23,335 nucleotides of DNA from an uncultured Bacteroidales bacterium. GTDB lineage: Bacteria > Bacteroidota > Bacteroidia > Bacteroidales > Bacteroidaceae. Within the stretch, counting starts at the first letter, position 1, and each line of letters opens with the position of its first letter. The stretch covers positions 1-23,335 of the forward strand of contig CAMAMZ010000009.1 of assembly GCA_945837185.1 (NCBI GenBank), in the 5' to 3' direction. Under the pieces are notes generated by a model. It saw only the letters and a list, made by a program, of their open reading frames with translations. It did no database searches and was not told the DNA's origin. Below, piece by piece: positions 1-6,381 of this stretch. The translations under genes and the position numbers were made by a program.

Positions 1-2
1 AT

Positions 3-539
3 GGCAACAGGAATCATGGCAACCGCTATGATAACAACAGAAACGATGGCAACCGTTATGATAACAACAGAAACAATGGCAACCGCTATGATGACAACAG
101 AAATCAAGCCATTGGCCATCGCAATAATGGTAGTGCAGGCAACAACCGCAACCAGGCCTTTGGTGGCAGAACTGACAATAACAGCGAAACAAGAAGTTCT
201 ACGCGGGAAACCGTAAGGGATCAGGTAAGAAACACTGTTCGCACCCACGAATCATTGAGCATACCGGCCCGACGTTTCTCACGCGACAACAACGCAAGCA
301 GCAGCTCTTACGGCTCACGCAGCAATAGTTCAAGCAGCAGCTCCTTCGGCTCACGCAGCAACAATTCCAATACCTTCACACGTTCTGCCGGTTCATCAAA
401 CAGTGCTGCGTCATCAAGAGGTTCCATCCATTCGCAAATAAACTCGGTAAGAACATCGACCCGCACCGTTAACAGTTCATCTTCGAAATCGAGCAACCAA
501 GTGCGTGGAGGATCCTTCGGAAACGGGTCTCACAGATAA
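3..539 (+). CDS. Asn/Arg/Ser-rich low-complexity protein, 5' truncated
   Basis: Reading from base 3 gives an uninterrupted frame to the TAA at 537-539 (178 residues), so the gene starts before the window. An ATG at 255 lies in this frame but is internal. The ATG at base 1 opens a different frame, which is probably spurious. The visible protein begins with three decapeptides of the form GNRYDNNRN followed by D, N or Q, continues Asn/Gly/Arg-rich, then becomes Ser-rich with repeated YGSRSN and FGSRSN motifs, and ends basic. No catalytic or fold-defining motif is visible, and the N-terminal part that would show a signal peptide or domain is missing. It may be the disordered tail of an exported or surface protein, but this is only inference from composition. 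It converges on the phosphatase gene with 26 bases between the stops. Confidence 0.7.
   Translation, partial: GNRNHGNRYDNNRNDGNRYDNNRNNGNRYDDNRNQAIGHRNNGSAGNNRNQAFGGRTDNNSETRSSTRETVRDQVRNTVRTHESLSIPARRFSRDNNASSSSYGSRSNSSSSSSFGSRSNNSNTFTRSAGSSNSAASSRGSIHSQINSVRTSTRTVNSSSSKSSNQVRGGSFGNGSHR
18..107 (+). repeat. Three tandem 30-bp coding repeats
   Basis: Units begin at 18, 48 and 78. Each encodes ten residues, GNRYD(N/D)NRN plus one variable residue. Differences between units are few and mostly single bases, which suggests recent duplication or slippage. The repeat length is a multiple of three, so copy-number change would keep the frame of the surrounding low-complexity gene. Confidence 0.85.
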
Positions 540-565
540 GTCTTTCGACAAAGATGATGCCATAT

Positions 566-1072
566 TTACAATAATAAGACTCTTACTTCAGCATTCTCCA
601 TGCGCGGTATTTCGCGCATGGGTTTGTTGTAATATACACTCTGTATCATCTTATTGATAATGCCATGTCCCACCGCCAGCACGGTTTGCTCCGGATACGT
701 GACACGCAACCACGTGATGAAGTTCTTGGCCCTTGCCATCATCCGCTCTGCCGACTCCACATTATCAGGCCATGCACGGTCTTTCAAGTCGGGAATATAC
801 GCACCTGTAAAATCCCCCCAATCACGTTCCCTCAACAGGGGTGTTTCAACAACCTCCTTGCCATGTGGAGCAGCAATGATGCGACAAGTGTCAATGGCTC
901 TTGCCAAATCGCTCGACACAAACACATCAATAGGAACCTCCTTCATGCGCTCGCACAATCTTTCCGCTTCGCTCACCCCTTCCTGGGTAAGTTGTCCGGG
1001 CATCTGTCCTTGCAGGATTTGCTTTACATTGTCTTCCGTCTGTCCATGTCTCACCAAATACAACTTTACCAT
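566..1072 (-). CDS. Histidine phosphatase family protein (phosphoglycerate mutase-like)
   Basis: A 168-residue protein of the histidine phosphatase superfamily, which removes phosphate from small metabolites or phosphoproteins through a phospho-histidine intermediate. The N-terminus carries the LVRHGQT signature, whose His is the expected nucleophile. SSDLARA and RERDWGDFTG follow at mid-protein, and VGHG with the second catalytic His lies near the end. The frame extends upstream to 1150, but the start at 1072 is preferred because the catalytic signature normally lies at the extreme N-terminus and a GGAGG sits six bases before this ATG. A partial -7 match, GATATTTG, lies at 1110-1117 on this strand. 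The substrate cannot be told. It could be a cobalamin-pathway phosphatase or a general phosphatase, and no cobalamin genes are nearby. The gene is divergent from L31. Confidence 0.88.
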   Translation of the reverse strand: MVKLYLVRHGQTEDNVKQILQGQMPGQLTQEGVSEAERLCERMKEVPIDVFVSSDLARAIDTCRIIAAPHGKEVVETPLLRERDWGDFTGAYIPDLKDRAWPDNVESAERMMARAKNFITWLRVTYPEQTVLAVGHGIINKMIQSVYYNKPMREIPRMENAEVRVLLL

Positions 1073-1120
1073 ATTATGCCTCCACTTTTTGGTTATAAAA
1101 AAAACGCTGCAAATATCGCA

Positions 1121-1163
1121 ATAATCTTCCATAAAACGCACTGTCAACACTATAATCTTCCAT
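1121..1163. repeat. 12-bp direct repeat with 31-bp period
   Basis: ATAATCTTCCAT occurs at 1121-1132 and again at 1152-1163. Start-to-start distance is 31 bp, about three helical turns. It lies in the divergent promoter region between the histidine phosphatase and L31. A paired regulator site is possible. Chance or local duplication is equally likely. Confidence 0.35.
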
Positions 1164-1219
1164 TAAAATACAGGAAACAGTCTAAAAGACACCCTATAGA
1201 AGAAAAAGAAAGCAAAAGA

Positions 1220-1251
1220 TTTGGTCATTTCAAATAAAACCGCTAAATTTG
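1220..1251 (+). promoter_or_regulatory. Promoter of the L31 gene
   Basis: TTTG at 1220-1223 and TAAATTTG at 1244-1251, separated by 20 bases, match the Bacteroidota sigma-ABfr consensus (TTTG, 17-23 bases, TAnnTTTG). The predicted transcript starts near 1258, leaving an A/T-rich leader of about 37 bases before the L31 start. Confidence 0.75.
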
Positions 1252-1294
1252 CAGCCCAAAAGGAATTATATCATATTATTAATCAATAAAAGAA

Positions 1295-1546
1295 ATGAAA
1301 AAAGGTATTCACCCAGAAAACTATCGCCCCGTCGTATTCAAAGATATGTCCAACGGCGATATGTTCCTTACAAAGTCTACTTGCAAAACAAACGATACAG
1401 TAGAATTTGAAGGCGAGACTTATCCAGTGGTTAAAGTCGAAATTTCCAGCTCTTCTCACCCCTTCTACACAGGTAAGAACAAGCTTGTCGACACAGCAGG
1501 TCGCGTAGACCGCTTCATGAACCGTTACGGTAAGCTGAAGAAGTAA
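1295..1546 (+). CDS. rpmE2: 50S ribosomal protein L31, type B
   Basis: An 83-residue ribosomal protein of the large subunit. The N-terminal MKKGIHPENYRPVVFKD and the later SHPFYTGK and the VDRFMNRYG stretch near the C-terminus are characteristic of L31. The protein has a single cysteine (C30) and no CxxC pair, so it is the type B form, which does not bind zinc. In many bacteria the type B form replaces the zinc form during zinc shortage, but many Bacteroidota have only this form. The start is preceded by an A-rich stretch with no strong Shine-Dalgarno, as is usual in the phylum. The gene has its own promoter and is closed by the hairpin at 1580-1630, so it is probably a single-gene transcript. 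No zinc-regulator site was recognised. Confidence 0.96.
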   Translation: MKKGIHPENYRPVVFKDMSNGDMFLTKSTCKTNDTVEFEGETYPVVKVEISSSSHPFYTGKNKLVDTAGRVDRFMNRYGKLKK

Positions 1547-1579
1547 TATATCTTTTAGAATATATAACCCATTTGTAAG

Positions 1580-1630
1580 GATGCATTGCCACGTAGTTGC
1601 ATATACGTTGGCAATGCATCTTTTGTTTTT
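1580..1630 (+). terminator. Rho-independent terminator after L31
   Basis: GATGCATTGCCA at 1580-1591 is perfectly complementary to TGGCAATGCATC at 1609-1620. The helix can extend inward through CGTA/TACG with one bulge. It is followed at once by TTTTGTTTTT. This should separate the L31 transcript from the gpx operon. Confidence 0.9.
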
Positions 1631-1683
1631 CCCTAATTTTTTAAAAAAAGCGTTTCTACTCTTTCTTTTTCGCTTTTTTTCTG

Positions 1684-1691
1684 TACCTTTG
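1684..1691 (+). promoter_or_regulatory. -7 element of the gpx-trxB promoter
   Basis: TACCTTTG matches TAnnTTTG exactly and lies 31 bases before the gpx start. The expected -33 position holds only T-rich sequence (TTTC near 1662-1665), so the upstream element is weak. Confidence 0.6.
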
Positions 1692-1722
1692 TCTTATCAT
1701 ATTAGTTAATATCATAAGGAAA

Positions 1723-2274
1723 ATGAAAACGGTTTACGATTTCTCAGTTAAGGACAGAAAAGGAAAGGAAGTATCCCTTAGAGAGTATGCAAACGAGGTG
1801 CTCTTAATAGTTAACACAGCCACAAAATGTGGATTCACCCCTCAGTATGAAGAGTTGGAAGCACTTTACCAGAAATATCATACACAAGGTTTTGAGATTC
1901 TCGATTTCCCCTGCAACCAGTTTGGTCAGCAGGCTCCGGGAACCGATGAAGCGATTCATAACTTCTGCAAACTCACATACGGAACAGACTTTCCCAGATT
2001 CAAGAAACTAAAGGTGAATGGCGAAGATGCCGACCCTCTCTTCAAATTCCTCAAGGAGCAGAAGGGATTTGCCGGATGGGACGAGACACATCACCTCACT
2101 CCTATTCTCGACAAATTGCTTTCCGAGTCAGATCCTGATTACAAGCAGAAACCGGATATTAAATGGAACTTCACCAAGTTCCTCATCAATAAGAAAGGTA
2201 TGGTGGTAGCAAGATTCGAACCTACCGAGAACCTTGCAAATATAGAGACTATGATTCAACAACTATTAGACTGA
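1723..2274 (+). CDS. gpx: Glutathione peroxidase family protein, probably thioredoxin-dependent
   Basis: A 183-residue cytoplasmic peroxidase that reduces hydrogen peroxide or organic hydroperoxides; no signal peptide is seen. Family signatures are NTATKCGFTPQYEEL (residues 31-45), FPCNQFG (62-68) and WNFTKFL (148-154). The expected catalytic set is present: Cys36 as peroxidatic residue, Gln70, Trp148 and Asn149. Cys replaces selenocysteine. A second cysteine at 82 lies where the resolving cysteine of yeast Gpx3-type enzymes is found, which points to a two-cysteine mechanism recycled by thioredoxin rather than glutathione. trxB begins 10 bases after the stop, so the two are probably co-transcribed and act in one peroxide-reducing chain. 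The thioredoxin itself is not in the window. Confidence 0.93.
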   Translation: MKTVYDFSVKDRKGKEVSLREYANEVLLIVNTATKCGFTPQYEELEALYQKYHTQGFEILDFPCNQFGQQAPGTDEAIHNFCKLTYGTDFPRFKKLKVNGEDADPLFKFLKEQKGFAGWDETHHLTPILDKLLSESDPDYKQKPDIKWNFTKFLINKKGMVVARFEPTENLANIETMIQQLLD

Positions 2275-2284
2275 TTGATTTGAT

Positions 2285-3217
2285 ATGGAACATACAAAAT
2301 GCTTGATTATTGGTAGCGGTCCTGCCGGCTACACAGCTGCCATCTATGCAGGAAGAGCCAACCTGCAACCTATTGAATATTGTGGACTTCAGATGGGTGG
2401 TCAGCTCACCCAAACAACGATAGTGGAGAACTTTCCCGGTTATCCTGAAGGAGTTGACGCAAACCAGATGATGCTGGAGCTGCGCCAACAAGCCGAACGC
2501 TTCGGTGCGGATATTCGCGATGGCATCATTACAAAGGTCGACTTTTCACAACGGCCTTATCGCATCACGACCGACCGTGGCGATGAGCTTGAAGCCGACA
2601 CCGTGATTATTGCCACAGGTGCAAGTGCCAAGTATTTAGGGCTTGCCGACGAACAGAAATACAACGGACAAGGTGTATCGGCCTGTGCCACCTGCGACGG
2701 TTTCTTCTATCGCAAGAAGGTGGTAGCCGTAGTGGGAGGTGGCGACACGGCCTGCGAAGAAGCAACCTATCTGGCTGGCCTTTGCAGCAAAGTCTATATG
2801 ATTGTGCGCAAACCTTTCCTGAGAGCTTCTGATATCATGCGCCGCCGTGTTGAGGAGAATCCTAAAATAGAAATTCTCTACGAGCACAACACACTGGGCT
2901 TATATGGCGACAACGGTGTGGAGGGTGCGCATCTCGTGCATCGTAAAGGTGAAGCCGATGAGAAACGTTACGACCTTCCTATCGATGGTTTCTTCCTTGC
3001 TATCGGACACAAGCCCAATACGGATATCTTCCGCGGTCAACTCGACATGGATGAAACAGGCTACCTCCTTACAGAAGGTATGACGCCACGTACGAATGTA
3101 CCAGGCGTATTTGCTGCAGGCGATTGTGCCGACCCACTCTACCGACAGGCTATTGTTGCTGCCGGCAGTGGTTGCAAAGCAGCCCTTGAAGCAGAACGCT
3201 ATCTCAACACATTATAA
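2285..3217 (+). CDS. trxB: Thioredoxin-disulfide reductase
   Basis: A 310-residue FAD-containing enzyme that uses NADPH to reduce thioredoxin, of the low-molecular-weight bacterial type. The FAD-binding GSGPAG lies at residues 10-15, the redox-active CATC at 134-137, the NADPH-binding GGGDTA at 151-156, and the C-terminal FAD motif FAAGDC at 276-281. Length and domain order are normal. The start 10 bases after gpx and the lack of a promoter between them indicate one operon, so this reductase probably supplies electrons to the upstream peroxidase through thioredoxin. A ferredoxin- or flavodoxin-linked variant cannot be excluded by motif alone, but the NADPH motif is intact. Confidence 0.95.
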   Translation: MEHTKCLIIGSGPAGYTAAIYAGRANLQPIEYCGLQMGGQLTQTTIVENFPGYPEGVDANQMMLELRQQAERFGADIRDGIITKVDFSQRPYRITTDRGDELEADTVIIATGASAKYLGLADEQKYNGQGVSACATCDGFFYRKKVVAVVGGGDTACEEATYLAGLCSKVYMIVRKPFLRASDIMRRRVEENPKIEILYEHNTLGLYGDNGVEGAHLVHRKGEADEKRYDLPIDGFFLAIGHKPNTDIFRGQLDMDETGYLLTEGMTPRTNVPGVFAAGDCADPLYRQAIVAAGSGCKAALEAERYLNTL

Positions 3218-3244
3218 AAGCTAAGAACAAACAAGCAAGCTACC

Positions 3245-4597
3245 ATGAAACATCGGTTTGCTTTCCTACTCCTTACCCTCTGCCTTCTATCTCCGCTTTA
3301 CGCGGAAGAGGGGGCTGAGGGTTTGTGTATGGATATTCCCGAAACACTCTATTCTTATGAGGTGCTCTCCGGACAAAGTCGTGTGTTGCTGAAGCTGCGC
3401 CCATTTGATAAAGACGGAGAGAAACGTAAAAAGAAGGGCTCTTTCCGTGTCGTTGACCTCAGCACGGGTAAAACCTGTTGGGAGAAGGACATCGACTTCT
3501 CAACCGATTCTGTCAAGGCATTGAAACAAGGCATACTTTATGTTGGCTATGCCTTTTCGTCCTATCAACAATGCACGTGTCTGTTTGATGCGGAAACGGG
3601 CAACCAACGTTATACGATTGCCGCTACACCGGTATACATTGCAGCGGAAACGGACATCATGTTGGCGTACGATACCAAAGACAACAGCAAACTGACCGCC
3701 TATCGCATCAGCACAGGACGCAAGTTGTGGGAAACTGACTATGGCTATCAGCGCGACCGGCTGTGGGAGGGAAGTATGCTGCTCGACAAGAATCTGTTGC
3801 TCACCTTTGCTTCCGACACACGCCTCATCAACCTCCTAACAGGTGGCTTTACTTCCTATAAGTTAAATCGCCGGGCCCAAGGGACTTCGCTCTTCACAGC
3901 TGCCACCACCGCTCATTTCTGTTCAAACGTCATGGATGATGGGCGGCTGCTATGGCTTTCCGACAATAAACGGCTGGTTTGCTTAGATAGAGACCTTAAA
4001 CGAATTTGGCAACATAACTATGACAAGAACCCACCGTCGACCTCTTTGCTGTATAACTCCGGCGACACCCTCTATGTGCTGAACGGTGGTTTCATCTATT
4101 CGAAAGAGGGAAAGAAAGGGGAAGGAAGGGCTTTCTATGCTGCCTATAACCCACAAAACGGGCACCAGCTGTTCTGCGATCTTCTGCCGGAGGCATGGAA
4201 CAAAAAGGAATGGGGTGAGGTGCTGCAGTTTGCCACGGAACCTCTGTACACCAACCACCGCAACCCACAACAAATGACCTTGCTATGGGGTGGCGGTCAT
4301 GCCTGGCCTCTTGTCGATGCCAAAGGCAACGTGGTGCTTGCTGATGCCATGCTCACACCTATGGCAACCTTCACCCGCAATCAAGTGTACCACAAAGTGG
4401 CATCTTACCGGCACTATGCTATCATGGCGTCGCTCGATGGCACGGAATGTTGCATTGTCGACAATACATCAATGATTGTAGGTCGACTGGATGCTCCTCA
4501 AACTTGGGTGCTTGCAGGCGACTATATAGTGAAAAAGAACAATAACCACCTTATTTTCATACCTTTTCAGACCGTTTTGGGGAAAAAAGAACGTTAA
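3245..4597 (+). CDS. Secreted PQQ-like beta-propeller protein
   Basis: A 450-residue protein with a typical signal peptide (MKHRFAFLLLTLCLLSPLYA, cleavage likely after the final Ala). The mature part contains blade-like repeats in which a DxxTG turn is followed by a Trp-containing strand: STGKTCWEKD, STGRKLWETD, and the degenerate DRDLKRIWQHN. This resembles PQQ-dependent or BamB-like propellers, but no PQQ ligand set or lipobox was found, so enzymatic activity is doubtful. A scaffold or binding role in the periplasm is more likely. It starts 27 bases after trxB and may be the third gene of the gpx-trxB operon, although the functional link is not obvious. The fold call is moderate; the function is unknown. 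Confidence 0.75.
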   Translation: MKHRFAFLLLTLCLLSPLYAEEGAEGLCMDIPETLYSYEVLSGQSRVLLKLRPFDKDGEKRKKKGSFRVVDLSTGKTCWEKDIDFSTDSVKALKQGILYVGYAFSSYQQCTCLFDAETGNQRYTIAATPVYIAAETDIMLAYDTKDNSKLTAYRISTGRKLWETDYGYQRDRLWEGSMLLDKNLLLTFASDTRLINLLTGGFTSYKLNRRAQGTSLFTAATTAHFCSNVMDDGRLLWLSDNKRLVCLDRDLKRIWQHNYDKNPPSTSLLYNSGDTLYVLNGGFIYSKEGKKGEGRAFYAAYNPQNGHQLFCDLLPEAWNKKEWGEVLQFATEPLYTNHRNPQQMTLLWGGGHAWPLVDAKGNVVLADAMLTPMATFTRNQVYHKVASYRHYAIMASLDGTECCIVDNTSMIVGRLDAPQTWVLAGDYIVKKNNNHLIFIPFQTVLGKKER

Positions 4598-4600
4598 GTC

Positions 4601-4635
4601 TTGATATTTATCACTTTTTCAAGCATCAATATCAA
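4601..4635. repeat. Inverted repeat upstream of the putative RNA promoter
   Basis: TTGATATT at 4601-4608 is complementary to AATATCAA at 4628-4635 with a 19-base spacer. It lies immediately after the propeller-gene stop and just upstream of the promoter at 4645-4673. It could be an operator for that promoter or a weak hairpin at the end of the preceding transcript. There is no T-run suited to strong termination. Confidence 0.35.
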
Positions 4636-4644
4636 AATGTAATG

Positions 4645-4673
4645 TCTGGATTGCAAAAATGGGCGTAAATTTG
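4645..4673 (+). promoter_or_regulatory. Promoter for the structured RNA / GH28 leader
   Basis: TAAATTTG at 4666-4673 is an exact -7 match. TCTG at 4645-4648, 17 bases upstream, is a one-mismatch -33 element. No long reading frame follows before the terminator at 4756, so the immediate product is a short RNA. Confidence 0.6.
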
Positions 4674-4679
4674 CAACCG

Positions 4680-4795
4680 TAAAAGAGAGATAATACCAAG
4701 ACCATGAAATAGGGGGCGGACGTTCCGCCGAACATTATCTGCCCCCACAAACCGAAACGGAGTCTGTGGTCTGACACACAGGCTCCGTTTTTTTT
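4680..4795 (+). ncRNA. Putative structured small RNA or attenuating leader of the GH28 genes
   Basis: The segment lies between a good promoter and a strong terminator and has no coding potential beyond a two-codon ATG-AAA-TAG at 4704-4712. It is rich in self-complementarity. AGATAAT (4688-4694) pairs with ATTATCT (4734-4740), and GGGGGC (4712-4717) pairs with GCCCCC (4741-4746). Those two helices cross and abut, as in an H-type pseudoknot. Alternatively GGCGGA (4715-4720) pairs with TCCGCC (4724-4729), which competes for 4715-4717. The final hairpin is the terminator. It could be a trans-acting sRNA, or a riboswitch or attenuator controlling the pectinase-like genes that begin 84 bases later. 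I do not recognise it as a named RNA family, and the structure is by eye. Confidence 0.45.
4756..4795 (+). terminator. Strong intrinsic terminator in front of the GH28 genes
   Basis: A 13-bp stem is formed by 4756-4768 (AACGGAGTCTGTG) and 4777-4789 (CACAGGCTCCGTT), with one G-T wobble and an 8-base loop. It runs into eight T residues at 4788-4795. It ends the putative small RNA and could act as a conditional terminator for read-through into the GH28 operon. Confidence 0.88.
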
Positions 4796-4808
4796 AAAAG
4801 AAACAAAG

Positions 4809-4844
4809 TTGTGCCCTCTACATCTCTACGCGCGCGTACATTTA
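4809..4844 (+). promoter_or_regulatory. Possible own promoter of the GH28 operon
   Basis: TTG at 4809-4811 and TACATTTA at 4837-4844 resemble the Bacteroidota promoter, but the -7 element lacks the final G and the 25-base spacer is long. If it is inactive, the GH28 genes depend on read-through of the terminator at 4756-4795. Confidence 0.3.
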
Positions 4845-4879
4845 TATATATGTATATTATTAACTAACAACTATACATT

Positions 4880-6364
4880 ATGAGATTAAGTTTTAAGACA
4901 ATGCTAACAGCCCTGATGCTGATTGGGAACCTTAGTCTGCATGCAGAAGATTACAACATTACAGACTTCGGTGCCGTTGGCGATGGTGTGACGCTCAACA
5001 CAAGAGCGATTCAAAAAGCTATTGATTTCACCCATAGCAAGGGTGGAGGAAGAGTAGTGCTATCACCTGGCAAGTATCTCACGGGTACCCTATACCTCAA
5101 GTCAGGGGTTACACTCCATCTGGAAGCCGGTGCCACCCTGTTGGGCTCAACCAATCCATGGGACTATGACAAGAACAGTATTGTTAACTGGATGGCCATG
5201 ATTTTTGCCATCAAACAACATCATGTAGGTATTACCGGTGAAGGCACCATCGATGGTCAGGGATTTCAAACTGCCAACAATATGATATCATACATCCATC
5301 GCGGACTCTTTGAAGACCCTCTAAAACTTGGACGTCCTTATGAGGGCAACCGCCCTATGAATGTGTATTTCAGAGAGTGTGAACATGTCGTTATCAAAGG
5401 GATTACCCTTAAAGACCCGGCCAGCTGGAACCAGACCTACGACCAATGCAAGGACTTGTATGTGGATGGTATTACCGTAGACAGCAAATCCTATTGGAAC
5501 AACGATGGTATCGATATTGTTGACTGCGATGGGGTGGTGCTTCGCAATGCGAATATCGACGCTGCCGATGATGTGTTCTGCTTTAAATCACACTCCGCCA
5601 ACCACATGTGCCAGAATGTAGTGGTAGAGAATTGTGTGGGACGCTCCAGTGCCAATGGCTTGAAATTCGGTACGGTGTCAAGAGGCGGCTTCCGCAATTT
5701 TAAGGTGAAAAACCTTACTATTTACGACACATACCGCTCCGCCATCACCTTCGCGGCTGTCGATGGTGCCGTGGTCGAGAATATTGAGGTTGACAATGTG
5801 CGCTCCATCAACACCGGCAATGTCATCTTCCTGCGCACAGGCAACAGATGGAGCAACGGCAAACAACCTGCCATGAGAAACATCACCATCAGCAATGTAT
5901 ATGCGGAGATACCGGCTTCCAAACCCGATGCCGGCTATAATTACGAAGGTCCTATTGAAGACCTGCCCCGCAACATTTCACCGGCCAGCATCGTAGGCAT
6001 TCCCGAATGTAAGATTCAGGATGTAACCCTGCGCAACATAGAGATTGTTACACCCGGAGGAGGCAACCCACACTATGCTTACCGTGGCACGACACCCAGC
6101 GAGCTTGACAGTATTCCGGAAATGCGCCAGTCGTATCCTGAGTTCTCCCAATTTAAAGAATTGCCGGCATGGGGCTTTTATCTGCGCCATGCAGAAGGCA
6201 TCACCTTTGAGAATGTCAAGTTCAGCGCACAGAAAGCAGACTATCGTCCTGCCCTTGTTGCCGATGACGTGAAAGGCATCAGTCTGCGCAACGTGACCTT
6301 CAGCGAGCCACAGGCCAAAGAGAAGAAACAAGTAGTGCTCTATCATTCAACCGAAAAGAAATAA
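4880..6364 (+). CDS. GH28-like (polygalacturonase family) secreted beta-helix protein
   Basis: A 494-residue exported protein with a signal peptide ending near LHAED. The N-terminal DYNITDFGAVGDG and NTRAIQKAID are the pectate-lyase-3/GH28 start motif, followed by a right-handed beta-helix. GH28 enzymes hydrolyse galacturonan-type backbones. Of the classical motifs, NTD appears as NND (207-209) and DD is kept (230-231), giving all three carboxylates. GHG is replaced by ANG (258-260), and RIK is absent apart from Arg286 in YRSAIT. The catalytic-region departures match those in the third gene, so this is a divergent subfamily rather than simple decay. Activity on homogalacturonan should not be assumed. 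A C-terminal stretch (KPDAGY, EGPIEDLPRN, ELPAWGF) is nearly identical to the third gene. First gene of a likely three-gene operon, 17 bases before the next. Confidence 0.87.
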   Translation: MRLSFKTMLTALMLIGNLSLHAEDYNITDFGAVGDGVTLNTRAIQKAIDFTHSKGGGRVVLSPGKYLTGTLYLKSGVTLHLEAGATLLGSTNPWDYDKNSIVNWMAMIFAIKQHHVGITGEGTIDGQGFQTANNMISYIHRGLFEDPLKLGRPYEGNRPMNVYFRECEHVVIKGITLKDPASWNQTYDQCKDLYVDGITVDSKSYWNNDGIDIVDCDGVVLRNANIDAADDVFCFKSHSANHMCQNVVVENCVGRSSANGLKFGTVSRGGFRNFKVKNLTIYDTYRSAITFAAVDGAVVENIEVDNVRSINTGNVIFLRTGNRWSNGKQPAMRNITISNVYAEIPASKPDAGYNYEGPIEDLPRNISPASIVGIPECKIQDVTLRNIEIVTPGGGNPHYAYRGTTPSELDSIPEMRQSYPEFSQFKELPAWGFYLRHAEGITFENVKFSAQKADYRPALVADDVKGISLRNVTFSEPQAKEKKQVVLYHSTEKK

Positions 6365-6381
6365 CCAAAATCGCGGAACTT

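Noticed and set aside
1..216. 71-residue Met/Thr/Ala-rich ORF starting at base 1
   Set aside because: It is an off-frame reading of the tandem repeats. The frame from base 3 is open through to 539 and has a more plausible protein composition.
711..722. CACGTG-containing sequence considered as a parS site
   Set aside because: The bases flanking CACGTG do not form the parS palindrome, and it lies within the histidine phosphatase gene. The similar CACGTG at about 10323 inside GH16 also fails.
665..1237. 190-residue plus-strand ORF opposite the histidine phosphatase
   Set aside because: The minus-strand frame carries all histidine phosphatase motifs. The plus-strand product shows no family motif and no promoter.
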